NCBI GenBank assembly: GCA_045649405.1
Contig: JAZRPW010000039.1
Coordinates: forward strand, 1-44,579
DNA: 44,579 bases
Direction: 5' to 3'
DNA from: RUG11462 sp045649405
GTDB lineage: Bacteria > Bacillota > Clostridia > Oscillospirales > Acutalibacteraceae
A program made the position numbers and the translations under genes. Shown here piece by piece: positions 1-9,096 of the stretch; position 1 is the first letter of the stretch; each line of letters begins with the position of its first letter. The notes under the pieces are model-generated. The model did no database searches, was not told where the DNA came from, and saw only the letters and a program-made list of their open reading frames with translations.

Positions 1-1
1 T

Positions 2-2029
2 AGCACACAAGGTGGTTACGACCTTCCAATTCCACTTGATGAAAATACAATTGCTATTGCTACTGAATCACAAGTTGAATTTACTATCACAATAACAAAA
101 GTTGATGGTGATTATAGCGGTAACTTATATTTCAACTCACTCGAACTTACTAAAGTTGGTGAGTATGAAGGTGGCGAAACTCCTGAAGAATCATCTTCAA
201 CTACTACCACAACTACTACCACAACTACTACAACAACTACAACTACTACAACTACAACTACAGTTCCACCTGTTGTTGGTGACAAATATATTCTTGCTGA
301 CTATGAAGCTGACAATGGTACAATGAAAACTAGCAACCTTAAGAGTTCAGGTCGTACATCAGCTAGAGCTTATGAGGGTACCTATTCATACAGAATGGTT
401 CCAAACACAGCCATTTGGAGTCAATCAGGAAAACATGTTACAAGTGATACATTTAAAAACTATGTAACATTTACAATTCCTGAAAACGTTACTGTAACTG
501 GCGATGTTGGTGGTTATTTCTATATGGGTCAAGTTAACACTTCAAACTACAATGCTATGGGTGTTAAAATGGCTGATGGAAGTTATTATTTCACAAAGTT
601 TGGCAATGTACTTAATTACAGTCAAGGCAAATGGACTCATTCAAAGTGGACAGATCAAACTATGTATAAGTTAGGCGAAACTTCAAAATCAATCAAACTT
701 TCTGCTGATGATTTTAGTGCTTCAAATGAAGATGCTTCAAGAGTAGTAGCTCTTGTCATTGTAGAGGCAGGTACTGGTGATGTAAGCGATGCAACTTATA
801 CATATATGGACTATATTTACGCTACAGCAGTTGTAGATGGTGTTGAAGAACCTGAAGAGCCAGAAGAACCTTCGGTTGAAGAATCTTCAGCAACTACAAC
901 AACAACAACTACAACAACAACTACAACAACAACTACAACACAAAAACCACAAGAATCTTCCTCATCAGCTGTTGAAGGTGGCAAAACTGTAGATGTTGTT
1001 TATACAATGGATGAAGGCTTGAGAATGCAATCAGCTGGTACTTATGGTGACAGTAATACAGCACTTGGAATTGGTCAAGCTAATTATTATAATATTGGTA
1101 CCGAAGATGCTCCAAACTATGTTTTAAGAATGAACTATCGTGATGCTTTGTCATTTGTTCAACTTCCAGCAAACTGGGGTGTTAAAGAGGGTTATGTTGC
1201 TACAAAACTTTCTTTCCAAGCTTATTTGTCAAAGAACTTCAGTGCTTGTTTCAAAACATTACAAACACCAGTTGCATTGTCACAAGGTTATTCTGGTGGC
1301 GCAACTACTGGTGGAAAAGTTGATATTATTTCAAAAGGCAATAACGTTTATCTTTCAACATCTCCTACAACATATTCAGTAGCTCTTGATGAAACTTCAA
1401 GCAAGTATAATTATCTTACATGGGTAATTTATTCAAATGCGGGCTCATCATCACAAGATGGTAGATGGCTTTACATTGATAATGTAACTGTTACATTTGA
1501 AAAAGTAGCCGAAGTACCTGAAGTTTCAATTTCAACAGACACAGCTGCTTCACTTAGACTTAATGATCCAACTGGTATTCGTTTCTACACAAATGTAGAT
1601 GCTGATGAAATTGAAACATTAAAAGCTGATGGTTACACAGTTGAACTTGGTACACTTATTGCTCCTGCTGATAAAGTTGATGGCGAATTAACATTTGAAT
1701 CAGAAACATTAGTTGATGTTAAATTTGAAGCAACTAATGAAGATGGCACATTTAACTACTACACAGAAGGCAACTTTACCGGTGTAGTTGGTTCGCTTGC
1801 AAATATCAAAGACAAAAACCTTGGTAGAGACTTTGTTGGTCGTGGTTATGTGAAACTCACAAAAGACGGAGAAACAACAATTATCTACTCAGATACTGTT
1901 TCAACACGTTCTGCTAAATATATTGCAACTGCAATTTCAGCAGTAGATGGATGGGAAAATAATTATTCAGAAGAATATGTAGATCTCATTACTTACTGGG
2001 CATCAGTTCCTGATTATAAAGTACAATAA
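2..2029 (+). CDS. Secreted modular carbohydrate-binding-like protein, 5' end cut by window
   Basis: The frame is open from base 2, so the N-terminus lies outside the window. From the left: the end of a beta-sandwich module closing on GNLYFNSLELTKVGEYEG; a run of 21 Thr codons (200-262); a second module (about 280-860) with aromatic-rich strands; a Glu/Pro-rich stretch and 16 Thr codons (893-940); a third module (about 960-1510); and a C-terminal module (about 1519-2026) with GIRFYT, ELGTLIAP and GRDFVGRGY. The closing motif of the first module recurs three times in the next gene. No catalytic domain, LPxTG signal or dockerin is visible in this part. Extracellular carbohydrate or cell-surface binding is inferred from module type and linkers; the missing N-terminal part may hold an enzyme. 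A hairpin terminator follows directly. Confidence 0.85.
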   Translation, partial: STQGGYDLPIPLDENTIAIATESQVEFTITITKVDGDYSGNLYFNSLELTKVGEYEGGETPEESSSTTTTTTTTTTTTTTTTTTTTTVPPVVGDKYILADYEADNGTMKTSNLKSSGRTSARAYEGTYSYRMVPNTAIWSQSGKHVTSDTFKNYVTFTIPENVTVTGDVGGYFYMGQVNTSNYNAMGVKMADGSYYFTKFGNVLNYSQGKWTHSKWTDQTMYKLGETSKSIKLSADDFSASNEDASRVVALVIVEAGTGDVSDATYTYMDYIYATAVVDGVEEPEEPEEPSVEESSATTTTTTTTTTTTTTTTQKPQESSSSAVEGGKTVDVVYTMDEGLRMQSAGTYGDSNTALGIGQANYYNIGTEDAPNYVLRMNYRDALSFVQLPANWGVKEGYVATKLSFQAYLSKNFSACFKTLQTPVALSQGYSGGATTGGKVDIISKGNNVYLSTSPTTYSVALDETSSKYNYLTWVIYSNAGSSSQDGRWLYIDNVTVTFEKVAEVPEVSISTDTAASLRLNDPTGIRFYTNVDADEIETLKADGYTVELGTLIAPADKVDGELTFESETLVDVKFEATNEDGTFNYYTEGNFTGVVGSLANIKDKNLGRDFVGRGYVKLTKDGETTIIYSDTVSTRSAKYIATAISAVDGWENNYSEEYVDLITYWASVPDYKVQ

Positions 2030-2040
2030 ACAAATAAAAA

Positions 2041-2067
2041 ACCGACTCTTTTTAGAGTCGGTTTTTT
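2041..2067 (+). terminator. Rho-independent terminator
   Basis: A perfect 9-bp stem ACCGACTCT/AGAGTCGGT with a TTTT loop, followed by a T run, lies 11 bases after the stop codon of the first modular protein. Confidence 0.93.
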
Positions 2068-2114
2068 GCTTTTGTTAATTGTTAAAATGCAATCAAAATG
2101 TTTACAAAACGCAA

Positions 2115-2143
2115 TTGACATTTGCAAGATTTTAAATTATAAT
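2115..2143 (+). promoter_or_regulatory. Consensus sigma-A promoter for the SGNH esterase gene
   Basis: TTGACA at 2115-2120 and TATAAT at 2138-2143 with a 17-base spacer, both perfect matches to the housekeeping consensus. It lies about 60 bases upstream of the start codon, so the esterase gene has its own strong promoter. Confidence 0.8.
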
Positions 2144-2205
2144 TATACTGTATAATTTTCTTATACTGTTTTTTAAAAACAAATATGAAAAGGAGGATAA
2201 ATAGT

Positions 2206-5200
2206 ATGAAGAAAATATTAGCAATTGTTCTTTCTGTTTTGATGATTTTCACACTTGTTTGCACTTCTACTTTTGCATCAGAAAATCAAGCAACAATCAA
2301 GTTGAAAATTTCAAACAAAGCTGACCTTGTTAAAACAAGAGAAGTAAATTACGATTCTTCAAAAGAAGACATCTCAATGATTCTTGTTATTGGTCAATCT
2401 AACTCTACTTATGGAGTAGGTTATGAAGATGAACTTAAAGACGTTGCATCAGGTACTTTTTCAAAAGTTTCTGAAGTAACTGCAACACCTGAAAAAGGCA
2501 CAGTTTTTTCAAGTTTAACTAAAAAGCCTATTACAGAACTTAATAGTGCTAATGATGTATCAACATTGATTGATACTATTAGTTTTGGTGGTTATTCTGC
2601 TGCGCTCGGTAAAACTTGGTATGAAAAAACAGGTAAAAAAGTAGTTTTGGTTCAAGCAGCTGTTGGTTCAACATGTATCCATAGATGGCTTCCTGACCAA
2701 ACAGGTTACACTTGTAACTGTGGTATTTATGACCAAACTCATTATCAAGATGCAGTTAAAGCATTCACCGAAAGTTATGATGCTTTAAAAGAGAAATATA
2801 ACATTGTTCACACAGGTTACATTTGGAACCAAGGTGAAAATGATGAAAACCGTTCAAGATATGAAGAAACAACTATTGATACAACTGAAGAGTATTACGA
2901 TGCTTATAAAGTAATGCACGAAAGTTTTATGAATGAGTTACCACTCGACTTTGGTTCTATCGCAGTTGTTCGTTCGCATTTTAAAGCAACTTCAATGCAT
3001 TTCACATTAGCTCGTGAAGCGCAATATAAGCTTTGCAATGATTTTGATAATCTTTGCATGGCTTCAAGAGTTTTTGAAACTTGCGTTAAAGAAGTAGATA
3101 TGCATAATACTAACGCTGGTAGTAGCGGTATCCATGCTTTGCAAAAAACATATAACAGAGTAGGTACAGATGCTGCAAATAATATGCTCGAATTCATCGG
3201 CGAATTAGATGCACCAAAATTCACAACTGTTTCAGTTTTCAACCAAGATGGTAAAGTTGCTGCTAAATTTAACCAAGAAGGAACTTTGATTGAAGGAAAT
3301 AATGTTTTCACTTCTGCTCAAACAGTAATTCCTTTTGTTGATTCTATTACAAATAAAAACAAAGTAGAGTTTGTTGCACAAGATGGAATTGTTGATGAAT
3401 ATGGTAACATTTTAGCAACTGCTTTTGATACTTATGATTCTGTAAAACTTGAATGTGAATTCGATGAAAATGTTGAAATGGATAGTGAACTTGCAACAGG
3501 TACAACAGCAGCTGTTATTTATGAATACAGTCTTTCACCTGATGATGCAAAATTCACTATTTCTAATTCAACATTCACAAAATATTCTACATATTCAGCA
3601 AATGGTGGCGAGTATTTCTATGTAGAAAGTGCTACTGCAGGTCAGTCTGCAACATTTACATCTAAAGCTTCAGTTGCAGCAGGTAAATATCAAGTAAAAC
3701 TTTATATGAGAACTTTGAATAAAGATGATAGAGCTATCGTTGATGTTTCATTAAATAATGCACCTGCTGTTTCAATTAATTCAAATATGGATTATAAAGT
3801 TTATCAAGAATTTGTATTATATGATGCAATTAATGTAGATGGTAATTTCAACCTTAAAATAGAAGCTACTTCTGCAGGTAAAATTTATGCAGGTTATTTG
3901 GAATTTTATAAAGTAGGCGAGTATGATGGTAGCGAAGTTGTTACACCTTCATCTACTGAAGCATCATCAAGTACTTCAACTACTACAACAACTACAACAA
4001 CTACCACTACAACTACAACAAAAGCACCAACATCAGTTTCAACACCAGTTCCAACTCCTAATTCACTTTATCTTAGACCTTTAGAAGTTTCAAATGCTTC
4101 AAACTGGCTCAAAGGTTATTATGAAGTGACTACAGGCGTGTATAATCCTACATATAAAGATAATAGCCGTGCTTGTGTTAGACAACTTGTTGAAGTTGAT
4201 TCATCAGATGTTTATACATTTACAATTACAAATGCTGATAAATATAATCTTAAACTTGTTCTTCGTGAGTATGATCAAGACGGTACTTTCTTAAGAACTT
4301 GGGGAACTGTTTTAACAGGTGGCACATACACCACAACCGATTCTGATGTAAAATATGTAAGTATTACAATTTATGACTATGCTAATGTAATTAACCTTAT
4401 TAATAATAAATCAGTTTCTGTTTCAATGAGTGGTAAAGAAAAAATAGAAGATTATAAATGGAATCTTTATACAGATAATTTCACTTATAATGCTGACCAC
4501 ACAATGAATGATTCATCAACTAAAGAACCATTTTTAAATACTTATTATCAAAAAGAAGGAGCATTCTTCTTCTCATCTGGTAATAAAGTTGGAAATAGCG
4601 TAACTCTTACATCAAAAGCTTTAGTTGCTCCTGGTACATATTCTGCAAGATTTTGGGCAAGAGCATCAGGTAATCGTGCTTTGTTTGATTTAACAATCAA
4701 TGGTGTAAAAGTTGCAACAAACCTTAATACAGGTGGTTTTTCTGGTAAAGAATATTACAATGTTTCTTATGACCTTACAGAAGGCACTGTTACATTTGCA
4801 GAGCCAACAAAACTCGTTTTAGATTTTGTTGTAACAAATGTTTCATCTCCATATACAGGTAACTTGTATTTGAATGCAATTGAATTAATTAAAATCGGTG
4901 ATGTAGAAGAGTCTTCATCAACATCTACTACAACAACTACAACTACAACAACTACAACAACTACAACAACAACTACTACTGTTCCTGTTCCTTCTAATCC
5001 AGTTGTAACACCAACAGAATACGAATTTAGATTCTGGGAACCTGAAGTTGAACTTTCTGAAAACACAATGGGTGTTCAATTTGGTGTACAACAAGGTTAT
5101 AAAAACTTCTATTCAAGTTCAGTTCAAGCAGGAACAAGCGTTACTGTAACAACACTTACAGATGTTCAACCTGGTGTTTATGATGCAACTATCTTTGCAA

Positions 5201-5931
5201 GAACTTATAGAGGTGCAGGTAGAGCAACAGTTGATATCGAAATTAATGGTGAAGTAGTAGCCACAGGCATTGATTCTACTACAGCTTCTGGTCAAACAAA
5301 CTATGCTTATCCTGTTAACCCTATCACAATTACCAAAGCAGGTCCTGTTGTAATTAAATTTACAGCTACAACAAGCGGTACATTGTATATGAACTCATTG
5401 AAACTTGTTAAAACAGCTGAGTTTGATGGTGAAATCACTTCAGCTCTTTCAACAGAATCTACCGCTTCAATCCGTCTTGGTGATGTAAATGGTATAAGAT
5501 TCTATACAACTATTGATGAAGTAGCTCTTAAAGAGTTAGTAGGCGACAAAGAGTATGAAATCGGTACTATTATTGCTCCAAAAGATTTAGTAGGTGACAA
5601 TCTTACAATCGAAGATGACGTTGCTAAAGTTGTTTATGACTATGCAAAATTTGGTCTTTATAAAGAATCAGGCTTTGAAGGAATTGTAGGTTCAATTGTT
5701 AATCTTCAAACTTCAAACAAATACAATGCTGAGTCTGGTAATTTAGCTCGTGATTTCCTTGCTCGTGCTTATGTTTGTGTTGATGGCGTATATTACTATT
5801 CAGCTTCAACTTGTGTTCGTAATATTGCTCAAATTGCTGATTCTTACATTAACACTAATGGTAGTGGATATGAAGAATTAGATGCTGATATTAAAGCAAT
5901 GGTTGATCTTTGGGCTAAAGCTAATGACTAA
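2206..5931 (+). CDS. Secreted SGNH/sialate-O-acetylesterase-like carbohydrate esterase with CBM-like modules
   Basis: 1241 residues. The start at 2206 is chosen because AGGAGG (2191-2196) sits nine bases upstream and a typical signal peptide (MKKILAIVLSVLMIF, cut near residue 25) follows at once. Residues about 35-320 resemble the SASA/CE6-type SGNH hydrolases: GQSN at 63-66 (Ser65 the likely nucleophile), WNQGEN at 207-212 and a candidate catalytic His310 in SGIHAL. After a spacer come a beta-sandwich module (about 437-580), 14 Thr (592-605), a differing sandwich (about 617-745), a second copy of the first type (746-900), 18 Thr (908-925), a third copy (935-1078) and the C-terminal module (1080-1241) shared with two other proteins here. 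The likely role is deacetylation of acetylated polysaccharide or sialic-acid glycans outside the cell. The substrate cannot be read from sequence. Confidence 0.85.
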   Translation: MKKILAIVLSVLMIFTLVCTSTFASENQATIKLKISNKADLVKTREVNYDSSKEDISMILVIGQSNSTYGVGYEDELKDVASGTFSKVSEVTATPEKGTVFSSLTKKPITELNSANDVSTLIDTISFGGYSAALGKTWYEKTGKKVVLVQAAVGSTCIHRWLPDQTGYTCNCGIYDQTHYQDAVKAFTESYDALKEKYNIVHTGYIWNQGENDENRSRYEETTIDTTEEYYDAYKVMHESFMNELPLDFGSIAVVRSHFKATSMHFTLAREAQYKLCNDFDNLCMASRVFETCVKEVDMHNTNAGSSGIHALQKTYNRVGTDAANNMLEFIGELDAPKFTTVSVFNQDGKVAAKFNQEGTLIEGNNVFTSAQTVIPFVDSITNKNKVEFVAQDGIVDEYGNILATAFDTYDSVKLECEFDENVEMDSELATGTTAAVIYEYSLSPDDAKFTISNSTFTKYSTYSANGGEYFYVESATAGQSATFTSKASVAAGKYQVKLYMRTLNKDDRAIVDVSLNNAPAVSINSNMDYKVYQEFVLYDAINVDGNFNLKIEATSAGKIYAGYLEFYKVGEYDGSEVVTPSSTEASSSTSTTTTTTTTTTTTTTKAPTSVSTPVPTPNSLYLRPLEVSNASNWLKGYYEVTTGVYNPTYKDNSRACVRQLVEVDSSDVYTFTITNADKYNLKLVLREYDQDGTFLRTWGTVLTGGTYTTTDSDVKYVSITIYDYANVINLINNKSVSVSMSGKEKIEDYKWNLYTDNFTYNADHTMNDSSTKEPFLNTYYQKEGAFFFSSGNKVGNSVTLTSKALVAPGTYSARFWARASGNRALFDLTINGVKVATNLNTGGFSGKEYYNVSYDLTEGTVTFAEPTKLVLDFVVTNVSSPYTGNLYLNAIELIKIGDVEESSSTSTTTTTTTTTTTTTTTTTTVPVPSNPVVTPTEYEFRFWEPEVELSENTMGVQFGVQQGYKNFYSSSVQAGTSVTVTTLTDVQPGVYDATIFARTYRGAGRATVDIEINGEVVATGIDSTTASGQTNYAYPVNPITITKAGPVVIKFTATTSGTLYMNSLKLVKTAEFDGEITSALSTESTASIRLGDVNGIRFYTTIDEVALKELVGDKEYEIGTIIAPKDLVGDNLTIEDDVAKVVYDYAKFGLYKESGFEGIVGSIVNLQTSNKYNAESGNLARDFLARAYVCVDGVYYYSASTCVRNIAQIADSYINTNGSGYEELDADIKAMVDLWAKAND

Positions 5932-5950
5932 TCAAGGGAGGTAATTTATA

Positions 5951-6097
5951 ATGAAATTTGAAAAAATCGAAATCGCATTAGAAAAATATGAATCTTTTGA
6001 TATCATTGCTTCTTCACCAGAAGAAGATGTAACTGACCCAACAGTTAAACCAACTGAACCTACCAAATATGACCCTTATGAAAATGATAAATGGTAA
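5951..6097 (+). CDS. Short acidic peptide (48 aa) downstream of the esterase
   Basis: This 48-codon frame has a strong Shine-Dalgarno (AGGGAGG, 5935-5941) nine bases before ATG and starts 19 bases after the esterase stop, so it is probably co-transcribed. The product begins MKFEKIEIALEKYESFDIIA, continues through a Ser/Pro/Glu patch with DPT and EPT units, and ends in NDKW. It has no signal peptide, transmembrane segment or cysteine. I do not recognise a named family. The layout (a hydrophobic/charged N-terminal half, then an acidic Thr/Pro-rich half) could be a peptide precursor or a small regulator. A bidirectional terminator follows. Confidence 0.65.
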   Translation: MKFEKIEIALEKYESFDIIASSPEEDVTDPTVKPTEPTKYDPYENDKW

Positions 6098-6101
6098 AAT
6101 T

Positions 6102-6133
6102 AAAAAGCACTCTCAATTTTGAGAGTGCTTTTT
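6102..6133. terminator. Bidirectional terminator between the peptide gene and proC
   Basis: The hairpin AAAAAGCACTCTC / GAGAGTGCTTTTT has A and T runs on both flanks and can stop transcription from the left (peptide gene) and from the right (proline operon). Confidence 0.9.
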
Positions 6134-6146
6134 ATTATTTAATATA

Positions 6147-6950
6147 TTATTTTCCAAGTTCTAATGTTCTTTTATAAGCTTTTTCAACTGCTTCAATGCA
6201 GTTTGCTCTAAATTTACCTTTCTCAAGTGCAGAAACACCGGCAATTGTTGAACCACCAGGAGAACAAACTTCATCTTTAAGTTGTTCTGGATGTTTGCCA
6301 GTTTGTTGAACCATCATTGCTGAACCTTTAAGTGTTTGTGCAGCATATTCAAGCGATTTTTCTCTTGGTAAACCACATTTAACTGCGCCATCTGCAAGTG
6401 CTTCGATAAACATATAAACAAAAGCGGGACCACAACCAGAAAGGGCAGAAGCGGCATCAATTAATTTTTCGTCAATTAAATCCCATTTGCCACATTTAGT
6501 CATAGATTCGATAAACTCATCAGTTTCTTGAGTTTCAACATTTTCAGTTTTGGTATAAAGCATCATACCTTCACCCAAAAAGGCAGGTGTATTAGGCATT
6601 ACACGAATTATTTTAAAATCTCCACCTGCAAAGTCTCTTAACTTTTCTGTTGAAAGACCTGCTGCAATTGAAACTAAAACCACATCATCAATTCTTGATT
6701 TCAAGTCTTTAGAAATATCTTCTAAAACAGCTTTCATAAACTGTGGTTTAACTGCCAAAACAACGAATTTTGCTTTATTTGCAATGTTTTTATTTGTTGA
6801 AGTGACAACCCCAAGCTTGTCGCTTAATTTATCAACTTTTTTATTATCAACATCTGAAACAAAAATGTTTTTGCTATCAATATTATGACTTAACGCAGTA
6901 ATAATAGCACCACCCATATTACCAGCGCCAATAAATCCAAAATTACTCAT
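6147..6950 (-). CDS. proC: Pyrroline-5-carboxylate reductase
   Basis: 267 residues; catalyses the NAD(P)H-dependent last step of proline synthesis. The start at 6950 is preferred over the in-frame ATG at 6968: it places the Rossmann motif GFIGAGNMGG at the N-terminus as in the family, and it follows the proA stop (6952-6954) directly, whereas 6968 lies inside proA with its purine-rich site too close. Also visible are the RVMPNTP motif and the C-terminal ProC signature (LSGCGPAF, then SPGGSTIAGV). Length matches E. coli ProC (about 269). It is the last gene of the proB-proA-proC operon. Confidence 0.96.
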   Translation of the reverse strand: MSNFGFIGAGNMGGAIITALSHNIDSKNIFVSDVDNKKVDKLSDKLGVVTSTNKNIANKAKFVVLAVKPQFMKAVLEDISKDLKSRIDDVVLVSIAAGLSTEKLRDFAGGDFKIIRVMPNTPAFLGEGMMLYTKTENVETQETDEFIESMTKCGKWDLIDEKLIDAASALSGCGPAFVYMFIEALADGAVKCGLPREKSLEYAAQTLKGSAMMVQQTGKHPEQLKDEVCSPGGSTIAGVSALEKGKFRANCIEAVEKAYKRTLELGK

Positions 6951-6951
6951 T

Positions 6952-8199
6952 TTATCTAACCTGACCATTTCCTTGTATTATAAATTTATAACTTGTCAAT
7001 TCGCAAAGCCCCATTGGACCTCTTGCATGCATTTTTTGTGTTGAAATACCCATTTCACAACCAAGACCAAATTCGCCACCATCAGTAAAACGAGTAGATG
7101 CATTAACATAAACAGATGAACTATCAATTGAATTTGTGAATTTTTGAGCGGTTTCAGTTGAGTTGGTTATAATTGATTCAGAATGCATTGTTGAATGTGA
7201 GTTAATATGCGTAATTGCTTCATCAACGTCATCAACACACTTAACAGCCATGATATAATCCAAAAATTCAGTGTTGAAATCATCTTCATTAGCAACTTTG
7301 CCGTCGATAATTTTCGAAGCAAAATCATCAAGTCGTAATTCGACTGGGTTTGTTTTTCGCTCATCAACCAAAATCTTCTTTAATTTTGGCAAAAATTCAT
7401 TTGCAATTTTTTTGTTAACAACACAAACTTCCATTGCATTGCAAACCGATGGGCGAGAAGTCTTTGCATTTTCAACAATTTTCAACGCCATTTCAATATC
7501 TGCAAATTCATCAATATAAATGTGACAAATGCCTGTGCCAGTTTGAACACAAGGTACTTTTGCATTGTTAATACAAGCATTAATAAGCCCTGCACCGCCA
7601 CGTGGAATTAGTAAATCAACCAAGCCAACTGCATTCATAAGTTCATTTGCACTATCTCTTGATGTATCTTCAACCAAGTTAATAAGAGATTCTGGCAAAT
7701 CGTTTTTAACAAGTGCTTGTTTTAAAGCGCTAACAACTGCCTTGTTGGTGTTAATTGCTTCTTTTCCACCGCGAAGCACACAAACATTTGAACTTTTAAA
7801 ACAAAGTGAAGCAGCGTCTGAAGTTACATTAGGTCTTGATTCATAAATAATAGCAACAACGCCTAATGGAACTCTTACTTTTTTTATTGAAAGACCGTTG
7901 TCAGTTGAATGTTCTGATAAAACTTCACCACAAGGGTCTTGAAGTTTTGAAACAGCAATAATACCATTTGCCATATCTTTGATTCTGCCTTCATTTAATG
8001 AAAGTCTATCAATCATAACATCAGAAATTTTGTCTTTTGCATAATCAATATCAAGTTTGTTTGCTTTGATAATCTTGTCAGTGTTTTCAACAAGGCATTC
8101 AGCCATTGAAACTAAAACTTTGTTTTTGGTTTCTGTGTTCAAACCATTGAAAACCGAACAAGAACTTTTTGCACATTTTAATAATTCATTAGTTGTCAT
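6952..8199 (-). CDS. proA: Gamma-glutamyl phosphate reductase
   Basis: 415 residues, full length for ProA (E. coli 417). This aldehyde-dehydrogenase-fold enzyme reduces gamma-glutamyl phosphate to glutamate-5-semialdehyde. The catalytic cysteine is Cys253 in RPSVCNAMEV; the family signature PRGGAGLI lies near residues 199-206, followed by VQTGTGICHIYID. The start ATG overlaps the proB stop by one base (TAATG), which indicates translational coupling. ProC follows without a gap. Confidence 0.97.
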   Translation of the reverse strand: MTTNELLKCAKSSCSVFNGLNTETKNKVLVSMAECLVENTDKIIKANKLDIDYAKDKISDVMIDRLSLNEGRIKDMANGIIAVSKLQDPCGEVLSEHSTDNGLSIKKVRVPLGVVAIIYESRPNVTSDAASLCFKSSNVCVLRGGKEAINTNKAVVSALKQALVKNDLPESLINLVEDTSRDSANELMNAVGLVDLLIPRGGAGLINACINNAKVPCVQTGTGICHIYIDEFADIEMALKIVENAKTSRPSVCNAMEVCVVNKKIANEFLPKLKKILVDERKTNPVELRLDDFASKIIDGKVANEDDFNTEFLDYIMAVKCVDDVDEAITHINSHSTMHSESIITNSTETAQKFTNSIDSSSVYVNASTRFTDGGEFGLGCEMGISTQKMHARGPMGLCELTSYKFIIQGNGQVR

Positions 8200-8987
8200 T
8201 ATTCATCACCTTTTGCTTTGAACAAACTACCAATTGGTTTGCCATCTGCTAAATCATATAAAAGTTCAGGGTGTTGACCGTTAGCAATAATCATATCACA
8301 ACCGGCAGAAGTAGCAATTTTTGCAGCTTCCAATTTTGTTGACATACCACCAGTGCCAAGGTTTGAGCCCTTGCCACCACCAAGAGCGATAATTTCTGGT
8401 GTGATTTCTTCAATTACTTCAATTAACTTGCCATCTGGATTTTTGTGTGGGTCTGCAGTGTAAAGACCATCAATATCAGAAAGAAGAACAAGCAAATCTG
8501 CATTAACACTTTCAGCAACAATTGCTGCGAGTGTGTCATTATCGCCAATGACGATTTCTTGAGTTGCAATTGTGTCATTTTCATTGATAATTGGAATAAC
8601 CTTTAATTCTAAAAGTCTATTTATTGTGTTTTTGAAATTAGTGAATCTTTCTTCGTTATGTACATCACTACCAGTAAGCAAAATTTGTGCAACTGTGTGT
8701 GAATATTGAGAGAACAACTTATCATAAGTGTACATCAATTCACATTGACCAACTGCAGCAGCGGCCTGTTTTGTGGGAATATCAGTCGGTTTATCATGCA
8801 ATCCTAATTTTCCAACGCCCATTCCAATAGCACCTGATGAAACGATGATAATTTCATTTCCTGCATTTTTAAGGTCACTTAAAATTCTGCAAATTTCTTT
8901 AATATTGCGAATGTTAAGAAGTCCAGTTGAATGTGCAAGGGTAGAAGTACCAAGTTTTATAATGATTCTTTTGTTTGAAAGTTTCAT
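8199..8987 (-). CDS. proB: Glutamate 5-kinase without PUA domain
   Basis: 262 residues. It phosphorylates glutamate in the first, normally proline-inhibited, step of proline synthesis. The amino-acid-kinase fold is clear: IIIKLGTST near the start, IIIVSSGAIGMGVGKLG, a nucleotide region with DIDGLYTADP, and GTGGMSTKLEAA. The protein ends after the kinase domain, so the C-terminal PUA domain of E. coli ProB (367 residues) is absent; single-domain versions are known in other bacteria. An AGAGG ribosome site (near 8998-9002) precedes the ATG. It heads the proBAC operon. Confidence 0.96.
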   Translation of the reverse strand: MKLSNKRIIIKLGTSTLAHSTGLLNIRNIKEICRILSDLKNAGNEIIIVSSGAIGMGVGKLGLHDKPTDIPTKQAAAAVGQCELMYTYDKLFSQYSHTVAQILLTGSDVHNEERFTNFKNTINRLLELKVIPIINENDTIATQEIVIGDNDTLAAIVAESVNADLLVLLSDIDGLYTADPHKNPDGKLIEVIEEITPEIIALGGGKGSNLGTGGMSTKLEAAKIATSAGCDMIIANGQHPELLYDLADGKPIGSLFKAKGDE

Positions 8988-9020
8988 AATATCATAACCT
9001 CTAAATAAAAATACATAAAT

Positions 9021-9049
9021 ATATTATCATATTTTATTGAATAATGCAA
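9021..9049 (-). promoter_or_regulatory. Possible promoter of proBAC
   Basis: On the minus strand, TTGCAT (9049-9044) and TAATAT (9026-9021) are separated by 17 bases, about 35 bases upstream of proB. The -10 match is only moderate in very AT-rich DNA. Confidence 0.4.
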
Positions 9050-9096
9050 ATAAATTTGAAAAAATTATTAATTTTATTCATTTACAAAACTAATGC

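Noticed and set aside
200..262. Tandem repeats as a CRISPR array or phase-variation locus
   Set aside because: Repeats are codon-level, without spacers; length change would keep the frame, so no on/off switch is expected.
102..326. Leu/Gln-rich reading frame in the Thr repeat region
   Set aside because: It is the shifted frame of the ACA/ACT linker in the first modular protein.
4767..5066. Minus-strand frame with a poly-Val run
   Set aside because: The Val run is only the reverse complement of Thr codons in the esterase linker; no ribosome site.
1..6100. Dockerin or LPxTG anchor on the large surface proteins
   Set aside because: No duplicated calcium-binding dockerin motif and no LPxTG with hydrophobic tail is seen; both proteins end in the shared module instead.
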